Below, piece by piece: positions 33,752 to 39,398 of a stretch of DNA of 47,301 nt; position 1 is the stretch's first letter, and the number at the start of each line of letters is the position of its first letter. The notes beneath the pieces are model-generated. The model was not told the DNA's origin. It did no database searches and worked only from the letters and a program-made list of their open reading frames with translations. Origin of the DNA: a virus; the IMG/VR virus record IMGVR_UViG_3300036799_000105, positions 1-47,301 of that record. One strand, given 5' to 3'. Both the position numbers and the translations under genes were made by a program.

Positions 33752-33809
33752 GTGCCCCTGGGCGGCTGGCAATTGTGGCAACTGGCGGGTTTGTGCTAGT
33801 TCGTCCTCT

Positions 33810-34172
33810 ATGGACAAGACGCCGACACACAAAGAGTTCGCCGTGTGGCTGGCTGCTCAAATGGCGGCCCGCGGGTTCAATCATTCCGACGTAGCGCGGG
33901 CGATCTGGGGCACCACTAAGGACACCAGGGGCTACGAGGTAGCTCGCAACCGGGACCGCATCGGGCACTATTTAGCCGGGACCAGCTATCCGGAGCTGAA
34001 TACGCTCTACGCGTTGGCGCAGGCATTCTCGGTTTTTCCGGACGATATCCCCAGATCCGGCAGGCCATCACGCCGCGTCGTATTCCGTGCCCAACAGCAT
34101 GCTTCACACGTTTCGCCAGCGACGTTGATCAACCAGAAGCTGGACCGCATTCTCGCGCTATTAGAGCGGTGA
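33810..34172 (+). CDS. XRE-like HTH regulator
   Basis: 120 residues. KEFAVWLAAQMAARGFNHSD and IGHYLAGTSYPELNTLYALA form a lambda-repressor-like helix-turn-helix with a short C-terminus (INQKLDRILALLER) that may dimerise. Starts 58 bases after a strong terminator, so it has its own promoter; TTGTGG and CTAGTT 17 bases apart upstream are a weak candidate. Separate from the 42 kb switch, so it may control the neighbouring small genes or replication. Confidence 0.72.
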   Translation: MDKTPTHKEFAVWLAAQMAARGFNHSDVARAIWGTTKDTRGYEVARNRDRIGHYLAGTSYPELNTLYALAQAFSVFPDDIPRSGRPSRRVVFRAQQHASHVSPATLINQKLDRILALLER

Positions 34173-34351
34173 ATGGCGACGAGCACCTAAAGCCGGCGAC
34201 AATCTCCCTGGCCGCTGTGCGCGCGATGCTCGATGCGATGGAGGCGTATGTGCCCTACGCGCAACGAGAGAATGCGCGGGCACATGCGCTGGCGGTGAGC
34301 ATCGGCTACGCCTATCCGCCGCCCAAGGCGATGGGGCATTTTGAAGAGTAG
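34169..34351 (+). CDS. Small helical protein
   Basis: 60 residues from GTG overlapping the HTH stop (GTGA). Helical (ISLAAVRAMLDAMEAYVPYA) and ending PPPKAMGHFEE. No family recognised; coupled to the HTH gene. Confidence 0.55.
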   Translation: MNGDEHLKPATISLAAVRAMLDAMEAYVPYAQRENARAHALAVSIGYAYPPPKAMGHFEE

Positions 34352-34353
34352 GG
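34332..34353 (+). repeat. Direct repeat, copy 1
   Basis: GGGGCATTTTGAAGAGTAGG followed by GG. A nearly identical copy lies at 34621-34644 (one extra A). This copy encodes the last residues and stop of the 34169 gene; each copy ends a short rightward gene. Confidence 0.55.
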
Positions 34354-34356
34354 GGC

Positions 34357-34620
34357 ATGCTTATGATCGATCTGGCACCGCGTTTGGCCCGTCTGGAAGC
34401 GCTCCGAACGTTCCTGCGGGGTAGCTCGCTCGCTGATCTGGACCTGATTGTCACCATCACTAGGGAAGGTATTCGGCGCGCCGGCCCGTCAACGTTCGCG
34501 ATAGCCGCCATCCTGGACGAAATCCTAGAGGTTGATCCCAGGCTTGCCGCCGGCCCGCTTGCCGCTGCCGCCAAGGCCGCCGAACAGGCTGTGGAAGCTG
34601 TTCGCCTTCGCAGGCACTGA
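34357..34620 (+). CDS. Small helical protein
   Basis: 87 residues, Ala/Leu-rich helices (LARLEALRTFLRGSSLADL, LAAAAKAAEQAVEAVRLRRH). Placed third in the HTH-led operon. Unknown function. Its last 96 bases are overlapped by a convergent minus-strand frame. Confidence 0.55.
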   Translation: MLMIDLAPRLARLEALRTFLRGSSLADLDLIVTITREGIRRAGPSTFAIAAILDEILEVDPRLAAGPLAAAAKAAEQAVEAVRLRRH

Positions 34621-34767
34621 GGGGCATTTTGAAAGAGTAGGAGGAGGTCGCTCAGCCGCGAGCGATGCAAGCAGCGCCGCCAGCTTCGCGTCGTTGACGC
34701 CAGCCTGATACCAGAACCGACGGGACCATTCGGCAGCGGTTTCCATCTCCTTTCGGCTACTCTCCAA
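34525..34767 (-). CDS. Small hypothetical protein
   Basis: 80 residues from a TTG three bases beyond the preceding stop (ATG at 34746 is the alternative, with AAAGGAG abutting it). The first 40 residues (EMETAAEWSRRFWYQAGVND, AKLAALLASLAAERP) look like a real helical protein; the rest overlaps the rightward gene 34357-34620 antisense, so the true end or one of the two genes is doubtful. Confidence 0.42.
   Translation of the reverse strand: MESSRKEMETAAEWSRRFWYQAGVNDAKLAALLASLAAERPPPTLSKCPSVPAKANSFHSLFGGLGGSGKRAGGKPGINL
34621..34644 (+). repeat. Direct repeat, copy 2
   Basis: GGGGCATTTTGAAAGAGTAG followed by GAGG, directly after the stop of the 34357 gene; pairs with the copy at 34332-34353. 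Suggests local duplication or an unequal exchange between gene ends. Confidence 0.5.
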
Positions 34768-34769
34768 AC

Positions 34770-35168
34770 TCAGCCTTTTGAAGAAGCGACCTGGACGATA
34801 TTGATGGCCTTGGTGACGTGGTCGACGTCCTCAATCCACAACTTGTTCGACTGGCTCATGGGCCGCATGCCGAACTCTTGCAGGATCATCTCGACCGCCT
34901 CCTGGCTCGGCATCTTCTTCGGTCTGGCGACGCTGATGCTGATGTGATGGCACAGCCCGGCTTTCGGTTGCATCTCGTGGCTGTAGGCGATGCGGTAGCC
35001 GACCGGCAGTTGCAGACTGAGTGTCTCCATCATTTCGCGGAAGGCGGCGATGTCCCGATTTGCGGCGGTCTGAACTTGCACCACATCCTGCGGGTTGGCT
35101 GCTGCGAGGGCGCGTAGGTCTGCGATCTGCTTCCGCTCGGCTTCACCGATGATGAGCGCTTGGGTCAT
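34770..35168 (-). CDS. Conserved-type hypothetical protein
   Basis: 132 residues from ATG 35168. Helical N-terminus (MTQALIIGEAERKQIADLRA) followed by an alpha/beta domain (YRIAYSHEMQPKAGLCHHIS, KLWIEDVDHVTKAINIVQ). The frame stays open upstream to 35351, which could make a 193-residue fusion with the MKLIHF start, but the joining stretch is implausible as protein. Unknown role near the 3' end of the leftward early operon. Confidence 0.65.
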   Translation of the reverse strand: MTQALIIGEAERKQIADLRALAAANPQDVVQVQTAANRDIAAFREMMETLSLQLPVGYRIAYSHEMQPKAGLCHHISISVARPKKMPSQEAVEMILQEFGMRPMSQSNKLWIEDVDHVTKAINIVQVASSKG

Positions 35169-35187
35169 TGCGTTTCCATAGGCCGCT

Positions 35188-35351
35188 TCACTGTTCATCC
35201 TCATAGTTGGCTGGCACCGGCGGTGGTTCGACCACCTCTTTTCGTCGGACACCCACAGGCCCGTTGGCTTGAAGGAGCCATACTCTTCCTGGCCGCGCGC
35301 GATCAGACCGTCGAGCTTCACCGGGGCGTCGTTGAAATGGATCAGCTTCAT
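35188..35351 (-). CDS. MKLIHF-type small protein, probably frame-interrupted
   Basis: Starts MKLIHFNDAPVKLDGL and continues to KPTGLWVSDE, the beginning of a small phage protein type I recognise, function unknown. After about codon 37 the natural-looking tail (KEVVEPPPVPANYEDEQ, stop near 35188) lies one frame away, whereas staying in frame runs on into the next gene. Either a one-base change at GACGAAAAGAGG, a slip, or unusual but real fusion. Shown as the reconstructed gene. Confidence 0.4.
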
Positions 35352-35711
35352 CTAGGGGGAGGAGCCAGCCCCGCAGGCGGGACAACGCCACGTCGCCTCG
35401 TCAGGCATCGCCAGATCGACGTCCAAAACAAGCCGAGAACGACAGACCGGGCAGCGCGGCTTCGCTGCGATGAATGGTGGATACTGCTGATGGTGCGGAT
35501 GCGACGCCTTCGGCATCACGGCGCCTAGCAGCAAGCCGCAGCCTTCGCACTGCAAGCAGACGCTGAAATGCCCAGGCGGGACGAACCGCGCCGTGAGGAC
35601 TGCGGTATCGCTCATCTGACATCGCTTGCAGTGGCCTCTGGCGTTAGCGAGCAACTGCTGCACGCTCTGGCGTGCGGCCTCATCCATTGGCCAGTCTTGG
35701 CGTAGGTTCAT
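35352..35711 (-). CDS. Zinc-ribbon protein with four CxxC motifs
   Basis: 119 residues. Cysteine pairs: CKRC, CLQCEGC, CPVC and CPAC near the end (WRCPACGAGSS). Two zinc-ribbon units are likely, one from each two pairs. The ATG overlaps the preceding gene (ATGA). Small zinc-ribbon proteins of phage early regions often bind nucleic acid or host polymerases; target unknown. Confidence 0.72.
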   Translation of the reverse strand: MNLRQDWPMDEAARQSVQQLLANARGHCKRCQMSDTAVLTARFVPPGHFSVCLQCEGCGLLLGAVMPKASHPHHQQYPPFIAAKPRCPVCRSRLVLDVDLAMPDEATWRCPACGAGSSP

Positions 35712-35926
35712 AGCGGCGTCAGTTCCACGACCTCTCCGGTGACGATGGAGCGAAAGCTGCCGTCGTTCTCCTGCAGCACCGGCATTGTCCCGACGTGGCC
35801 GTGCAGGACCGTTTCGAACTCCAGCATCAACGACTTGCCGTTGCCCGACGCCAGGATCACCACCCCGGGCGTGCTGTCCGATCCGATGGAGATCAGCACG
35901 CGGTCGCCCTGGCGCCAGACGCTCAT
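35708..35926 (-). CDS. Small beta-barrel-like protein
   Basis: 72 residues, WRQGDRVLISIGSDSTPGVV and VLQENDGSFRSIVTGEVVEL: short strands around glycines, SH3-like in pattern. Overlaps both neighbours by four bases. Possibly nucleic-acid binding; unassigned. Confidence 0.65.
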   Translation of the reverse strand: MSVWRQGDRVLISIGSDSTPGVVILASGNGKSLMLEFETVLHGHVGTMPVLQENDGSFRSIVTGEVVELTPL

Positions 35927-36195
35927 GACCGGGTTCCCTCGGTCGAGGTGAAGGTCACCAGCCGCACGCTGACGACCGGGTGCTTGGTCTGGTGCGACAT
36001 GCGCATCACCTGTCGCGCTATGCTCTCCATGCTCTCGGCGACGTGCCGCCGTGATGAGAACAGCGGCGACATGCCCATACCTGGCAACCCTCCAGCGAGG
36101 AGCCCCTCCGTGCCGTCCTCATAGGTGCCGATCCAGCAGTGCAGATCACGGATCATCTGCCCTGGCCTCGGCTCGGAGTGGATCAGGGTGCTCAC
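35923..36195 (-). CDS. Conserved-type hypothetical protein
   Basis: 90 residues from GTG 36195. LHCWIGTYEDGTEGLLAGGL is a beta-rich core, then a helix and a C-terminal strand (VVSVRLVTFTSTEG). Overlaps neighbours by four bases on each side. No family recognised. Confidence 0.62.
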   Translation of the reverse strand: MSTLIHSEPRPGQMIRDLHCWIGTYEDGTEGLLAGGLPGMGMSPLFSSRRHVAESMESIARQVMRMSHQTKHPVVSVRLVTFTSTEGTRS

Positions 36196-36689
36196 GTCGG
36201 ATTTTCCAACTCATTGACGTTGCTATGCTCAAGTCCCAGAACCGCGCCGATCTCGGCCTTTCCGGCTCTCGACTCCGATGGGTTCCCGTCCTCCGCCGGC
36301 TGATGCGTCAAACGTGATTTTAAAACCTTGGTTGACGGGGGCTTCAACGCCTGCAACTCGCCTTTCACCAAGCTAAAGGCCAACGCCGCGACCCCCTTGG
36401 GCATGGCCTGGGCATGGTCAGCCAAGCGGCAAGCGCGATCTATGGCGCGATCCAGCGCATCCTTGGAGTGGCCGCCGTTTGACACGTTTGAAAACCCGTT
36501 TTGCGGGGTGGTCTGGGCGACCTTGCCGAGGCTGCCAGAGCGGTAGGCCAACACGATCCTGGTCAGAAGCTCACCGACGACGATGTTTTCCCTGCGAGCC
36601 TCATCCGCGAGATATTCGCGCAAGCCCTTCGGGAACTCGCGTATCTGCCACACCCCGGCCGGGCCGAGGTCTTCTTGATTCTGGTCCAT
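36192..36689 (-). CDS. Putative ribbon-helix-helix regulator
   Basis: 165 residues. Near the N-terminus WQIREFPKGLREYLADEARR and ENIVVGELLTRIVLAYRSG fit one strand and two helices of Arc/MetJ-like regulators. The rest is helical (DALDRAIDRACRLADHAQAM) with a Lys/Arg tail. AT-rich palindromes (GGTTTTAAAACC and relatives) sit just before the start and twice within the gene, candidates for self-regulation. There is a real gap upstream, so a promoter probably lies in 36690-36790. Confidence 0.6.
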   Translation of the reverse strand: MDQNQEDLGPAGVWQIREFPKGLREYLADEARRENIVVGELLTRIVLAYRSGSLGKVAQTTPQNGFSNVSNGGHSKDALDRAIDRACRLADHAQAMPKGVAALAFSLVKGELQALKPPSTKVLKSRLTHQPAEDGNPSESRAGKAEIGAVLGLEHSNVNELENPT

Positions 36690-36693
36690 AAAA

Positions 36694-36715
36694 CAAGGTT
36701 TTAAAACCCGGTTTT
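36694..36715. promoter_or_regulatory. Candidate operator of the ribbon-helix-helix gene
   Basis: GGTTTTAAAACC (36697-36708) is a perfect palindrome overlapping AAAACCCGGTTTT (36703-36715). The 13-base CAAGGTTTTAAAA (36694-36706) recurs inverted at 36318-36330, and AAAACCCGTTTT is at 36491-36502, both within the gene. AT-rich islands in GC-rich DNA. Confidence 0.55.
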
Positions 36716-36790
36716 ACGTCGGCGCAACAGGCTGTTGCACATTCCTGACGACATCAGCCCGAGGCTGTGGCGCCGATGCCACAACCGCCC

Positions 36791-37135
36791 TCACCCGTCC
36801 GTCTGCTCGAACCGGGTGTTGCCGGTCACCGGGTCTTTGCCGACCGGCCGCAGCATTCCGCAGCAGACCGAGCCTAGGATCCGCGACATCGGGTCGAGGC
36901 GGGTCATCACCTCCAGGTCGAGGCCGAGGATCAAGCGCCGGACGTAGTCCTTGACCTCGGGGATCTCCCACAACTCACGGCTGTCATTATCGAACCCGTC
37001 GATCGCCAGATGCACAGGCCCGGTCGTGCTGGTGCGCACCGTGGTGTTGAGGTGCTTCAGGGTTTCGGCCAGCGTGCTATCGGACAGGTCCGTCGCGCCG
37101 CCGACCACGCAGAAGATGGCGTCGAAGTCGCGCAT
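36791..37135 (-). CDS. Conserved phage protein, unknown function
   Basis: 114 residues with DFDAIFCVVGGATDLSDSTL, VHLAIDGFDNDSRELWEIPE and VKDYVRRLILGLDLEVMTRL. The D-x-D-x-R-E-L-W-E-I pattern is one I recall from alphaproteobacterial phage and prophage proteins, uncharacterised. Alpha/beta fold with conserved acidic residues. Confidence 0.68.
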   Translation of the reverse strand: MRDFDAIFCVVGGATDLSDSTLAETLKHLNTTVRTSTTGPVHLAIDGFDNDSRELWEIPEVKDYVRRLILGLDLEVMTRLDPMSRILGSVCCGMLRPVGKDPVTGNTRFEQTDG

Positions 37136-37144
37136 CAGCTCCTC

Positions 37145-37456
37145 CTACCCGCTGCCCCGAGGCTTGCTGAACCGAAGCTCGATCTCCTTGGCGTAAGCCT
37201 CAAGCTCCTTGTGGATCAGGTCCATCCGCGACAGATCGGCTTCGGTTTCCTCCACGCCATCTTCCAGGATTGTCATGATCGACGAGAATAAGTGTTGGGC
37301 GCCGGCCATGAACGCCATCCGCATTTCTTCGAGCTGGACCGCTGGAGCATTGAACGGGATGGCTTGGATGCGCAGCGACACCCATCCGGCCTCGATGAGC
37401 TTGCCATCGTCGGCGAGCTTGCGGGAGAGCTGTTCGAGGAATTGGCGGTCAGCCAT
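37145..37456 (-). CDS. Conserved-type helical protein
   Basis: 103 residues: LARKLADDGKLIEAG-like start (QLSRKLADDGKLIEAGWVSL), LEEMRMAFMAGAQHLFSSIM, then an acidic helix (EDGVEETEADLSRMDLIHKE). The ATG follows the previous stop directly (TGA-ATG). Phage early protein of unknown role. Confidence 0.68.
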   Translation of the reverse strand: MADRQFLEQLSRKLADDGKLIEAGWVSLRIQAIPFNAPAVQLEEMRMAFMAGAQHLFSSIMTILEDGVEETEADLSRMDLIHKELEAYAKEIELRFSKPRGSG

Positions 37457-37669
37457 TCAGATCTCCTGCGAGAAATCGAGGATGCGCTCGGCGTAGCGGA
37501 CCAACACCAGTCGCGCGTCCCTGCTGTTGGTTGTGCCGCCCGCGAGCGTCGCCACCATCGCCGCGGCCATCGCCTCGATCACCAGTTCGGGCTGGAGGCC
37601 GTCCACGATCGGCTCGACCACCTCCATGATCCGCTCGGTCAGCGCGATGCCCGCAGAGCGGTCGGTCAT
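37457..37669 (-). CDS. Small helical protein
   Basis: 70 residues, helices IALTERIMEVVEPIVDGLQP and AMAAAMVATLAGGTTNSRDA. Coupled on both sides (ATGA and TGA-ATG). No family recognised. Confidence 0.65.
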   Translation of the reverse strand: MTDRSAGIALTERIMEVVEPIVDGLQPELVIEAMAAAMVATLAGGTTNSRDARLVLVRYAERILDFSQEI

Positions 37670-37863
37670 TGCGTCCCTGCCTTGGGAGCGTGGCCGGTGC
37701 AGTACTTCCGGGTGACCGAGCCGCCGGGCACCGGGCTGATGACGAACACGTCGGCCGCCTCACCGCACTCACAGCATCGGTTACGAATGTGGAACTCTGC
37801 AAGCACCCGCGCCCGCTGCTGCTCCCGCGCTGCCACCCTTTTCCCCCGCTTTGTGGAAATCAC
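37666..37863 (-). CDS. Small putative zinc-binding protein
   Basis: 65 residues from GTG 37863. Basic N-terminus, then NRCCECGEA and YCTGH, a possible C2CH zinc site. Starts directly after the preceding TGA. Confidence 0.62.
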   Translation of the reverse strand: MISTKRGKRVAAREQQRARVLAEFHIRNRCCECGEAADVFVISPVPGGSVTRKYCTGHAPKAGTQ

Positions 37864-38226
37864 TCACGGTGTCCAGTCGGCGACGCTGCGGAAGCCGCCG
37901 TCGCGGACGTGCTTCCCGAGCCGGCGCAGCAGTTCATGGAACCGGTGCTGCGGGTAATCGTCCTGGACCTGCAGAGCGCGGCGCTCGATCCGATCGATAT
38001 GCGACCTGACGCGCGGGTGGGTAAAGAGCTCGGCGTCCCGTCGGACGTTGTCGTTCGATTCTTGTGATCGCTCCGGATTGCTGGCCACGAGCCGCTCGAT
38101 CGCTGCTTCCAGCCGCTCTGATGACGGATCATCGCGATGCGCCCAGCGGCCAAGCTCGAGCGTGGCGTTTGACCGCCGACGCAGGTGGCGCCGCGTTACC
38201 ATGTGGACTAGGGGAAAATCACTCAC
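37864..38226 (-). CDS. Basic helical hypothetical protein
   Basis: 120 residues from GTG with CGGAGGTTAGCCC upstream. Highly charged (RRHLRRRSNATLELGRWAHR, HRFHELLRRLGKHVRDGG). The beginnings of this gene and the next share GTGAGTGATTT. Unknown role; may bind nucleic acid by composition. Confidence 0.6.
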   Translation of the reverse strand: MSDFPLVHMVTRRHLRRRSNATLELGRWAHRDDPSSERLEAAIERLVASNPERSQESNDNVRRDAELFTHPRVRSHIDRIERRALQVQDDYPQHRFHELLRRLGKHVRDGGFRSVADWTP

Positions 38227-38275
38227 GGGCTAACCTCCGTTTTGCACAGGCGGGGTCGGACGTTTGCAGGTCGTC

Positions 38276-38500
38276 CTACTGCACCCTAATCACAGCCGGC
38301 GCGCAGTCCACGCACACCCGCATTGGGCGCTTGGCCGCATCCGGGCGGTGCTGGACGATGTGCCCGCACACGCCGCACTTGGCCGCCAGGTTGTCTGGCA
38401 GGATCAGCGGGCTCGTCCACGGCATGCACACCATCACGTCGGCCTGCTCAGCCTGCTCGATGCTGATGAACTCGATCTTGGCGCGGAATTTTTCGCTCAT
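38276..38500 (-). CDS. Putative zinc-ribbon protein
   Basis: 74 residues. CGVCG and CVDC form a probable zinc ribbon in the second half; an acidic N-terminal helix (FISIEQAEQADVMVCM) precedes it. ATGA overlap with the gene before it. Confidence 0.66.
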   Translation of the reverse strand: MSEKFRAKIEFISIEQAEQADVMVCMPWTSPLILPDNLAAKCGVCGHIVQHRPDAAKRPMRVCVDCAPAVIRVQ

Positions 38501-38589
38501 GGCTGACGGACCCCAACCTCACCGCACCTCGGACAATGGGGCTGTGGCGCGTAGGCGATTCGGCAGGCCGAACAATACCAGACGCTCAT
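38497..38589 (-). CDS. 30-residue zinc-ribbon peptide
   Basis: MSVWYCSACRIAYAPQPHCP then RCGEVGVRQP: one complete CxxC-CxxC knuckle and nothing else. GGAGGAA ribosome site, ATGA overlaps on both sides. Short enough to be missed by gene finders. Confidence 0.62.
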   Translation of the reverse strand: MSVWYCSACRIAYAPQPHCPRCGEVGVRQP

Positions 38590-38789
38590 TGCGATTCCTC
38601 CGGTTGGTCGTTCGACAGGCGCATCACAGACGAGCAGAAGTCGCCTTTCAGATTCCACTTCTCCATGAGGCATCGGTACATAGGGACGCCGCACTCCTCG
38701 CATGTGCCTTGCTCCCACAGTACAATGCAGGAAAACGAGGGCATCTCGCCCACCACGTTCACCCGCTGCCCATAGGTGAATGGCTTCAC
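38586..38789 (-). CDS. Small Cys-rich protein
   Basis: 67 residues from GTG 38789 (MKPFTYGQRVNVVGEM). Cysteines FSCIVL, GTCEECGVPMYRC and GDFCSS suggest metal binding. Its start lies within the second repeat unit of a 29-base tandem duplication that also carries a decoy start. Confidence 0.64.
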   Translation of the reverse strand: MKPFTYGQRVNVVGEMPSFSCIVLWEQGTCEECGVPMYRCLMEKWNLKGDFCSSVMRLSNDQPEESQ

Positions 38790-38827
38790 CGCTTCACCCC
38801 ATAGGTGAATGGCTTCACCGCTTCACC
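38770..38827 (-). repeat. Two-copy 29-base tandem duplication with a 10-codon mini-ORF
   Basis: Two exact 29-base units spanning the junction between two genes. On the minus strand each unit holds a GTG start and the stop of the preceding reading frame. This gives an extra ORF at 38786-38818, MKPFTYGVKR, whose GTG overlaps the upstream stop and whose stop overlaps the true start at 38789. Confidence 0.7.
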
Positions 38828-39015
38828 TCGATCCATCGCGCCACACAGGCATCGCAGAGGCGCACGCACCGGCCGTCCTCACGCCACATGATCAGCGGCA
38901 CATCCTCCTCCTCGAGGACCGCATCGCAGATCGAGCATGTCTCTGTCGGCGCTTCATCCGGGCCGCCCCAGGCGAGCAAGGTCGGGTCGAAGTCGCGGCG
39001 GAACCCGAGCTTCAC
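38815..39015 (-). CDS. Small putative zinc-ribbon protein
   Basis: 66 residues from GTG 39015 overlapping the previous stop. TETCSICDAVLEEEDVPLIM followed by RCVRLCDACVARW, two CxxC pairs about 27 residues apart, a zinc-binding beta-hairpin pattern. Ends in the duplicated segment. Confidence 0.66.
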   Translation of the reverse strand: MKLGFRRDFDPTLLAWGGPDEAPTETCSICDAVLEEEDVPLIMWREDGRCVRLCDACVARWIEVKR

Positions 39016-39398
39016 GACGCCAGCATGTCCGTCTGTGCCACCACACCCACGACGCCCTTCTTGCCGCCCCTGCGCACCATCCGCTCTGGCCCCTGTAGCA
39101 CCTCGACGGTGCCCCAATGCACCCGGCCGCCCCCGTTCTCGCCGACGGTCTCCGTGCCTGCTGCCGAGATCAAGGTCGACAGCCGCGGCTTGACGTCCTT
39201 GAGGTCCACCGCGTCGTCGCACGCCATGGTCACCCGCAGCGAGATCAGCTTAGTCATCCGCTCCTCCTCCGTTCGGCGAAACTCGCGCTGTCTCGCCGCA
39301 TGGCAGATCAGGCAGCGCGTCCACGTCTTGCCGGTCTTGCTGTGCCGCACGAGCGTCGAGTTGCTGCTGTGCAGCCGATGCCCGAACCAGCAGATCAT
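39012..39398 (-). CDS. Composite frame: Cys-rich leader plus 81-residue protein
   Basis: 128 residues if read from 39398: an N-terminal 47-residue piece with TRCLICHAARQREFRR (CxxC-H), then MTKLISLRVTMACDDAVDLK onward. The second part has its own GGAGGAG ribosome site before ATG 39257, giving an 81-residue protein (VHWGTVEVLQGPERMVRRGG) of unknown function. Both products may be made. The first start overlaps the ATPase gene stop by ATGA. Confidence 0.6.
   Translation of the reverse strand: MICWFGHRLHSSNSTLVRHSKTGKTWTRCLICHAARQREFRRTEEERMTKLISLRVTMACDDAVDLKDVKPRLSTLISAAGTETVGENGGGRVHWGTVEVLQGPERMVRRGGKKGVVGVVAQTDMLAS

Larger units (their letters stand above)
33243..33809. other. Structured non-coding control region
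   Basis: 567 bases between a leftward pair and a rightward HTH gene. I see no convincing gene. It holds two rightward terminator-like hairpins (33364-33394, 33715-33751), a 7-bp hairpin GCCCGAC/GTCGGGC (33418-33436), three GTAACC hexamers (33439, 33453, 33459), a nested hairpin at 33602-33637 and an 18-base palindrome at 33657-33674. AT-rich patches flank these. Candidates: replication origin, small RNA, or both. Confidence 0.55.

Noticed and set aside
33551-33799. 82-codon plus-strand frame across the structured region
   Set aside because: It spans the nested hairpin, the 18-base palindrome and the terminator, lacks a ribosome site and has an unlikely composition.
36714-36971. 85-codon minus-strand frame overlapping the 36791 gene
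   Set aside because: Arg/Pro-rich shadow; the other frame has the conserved D-x-D-x-R-E-L-W-E-I pattern.
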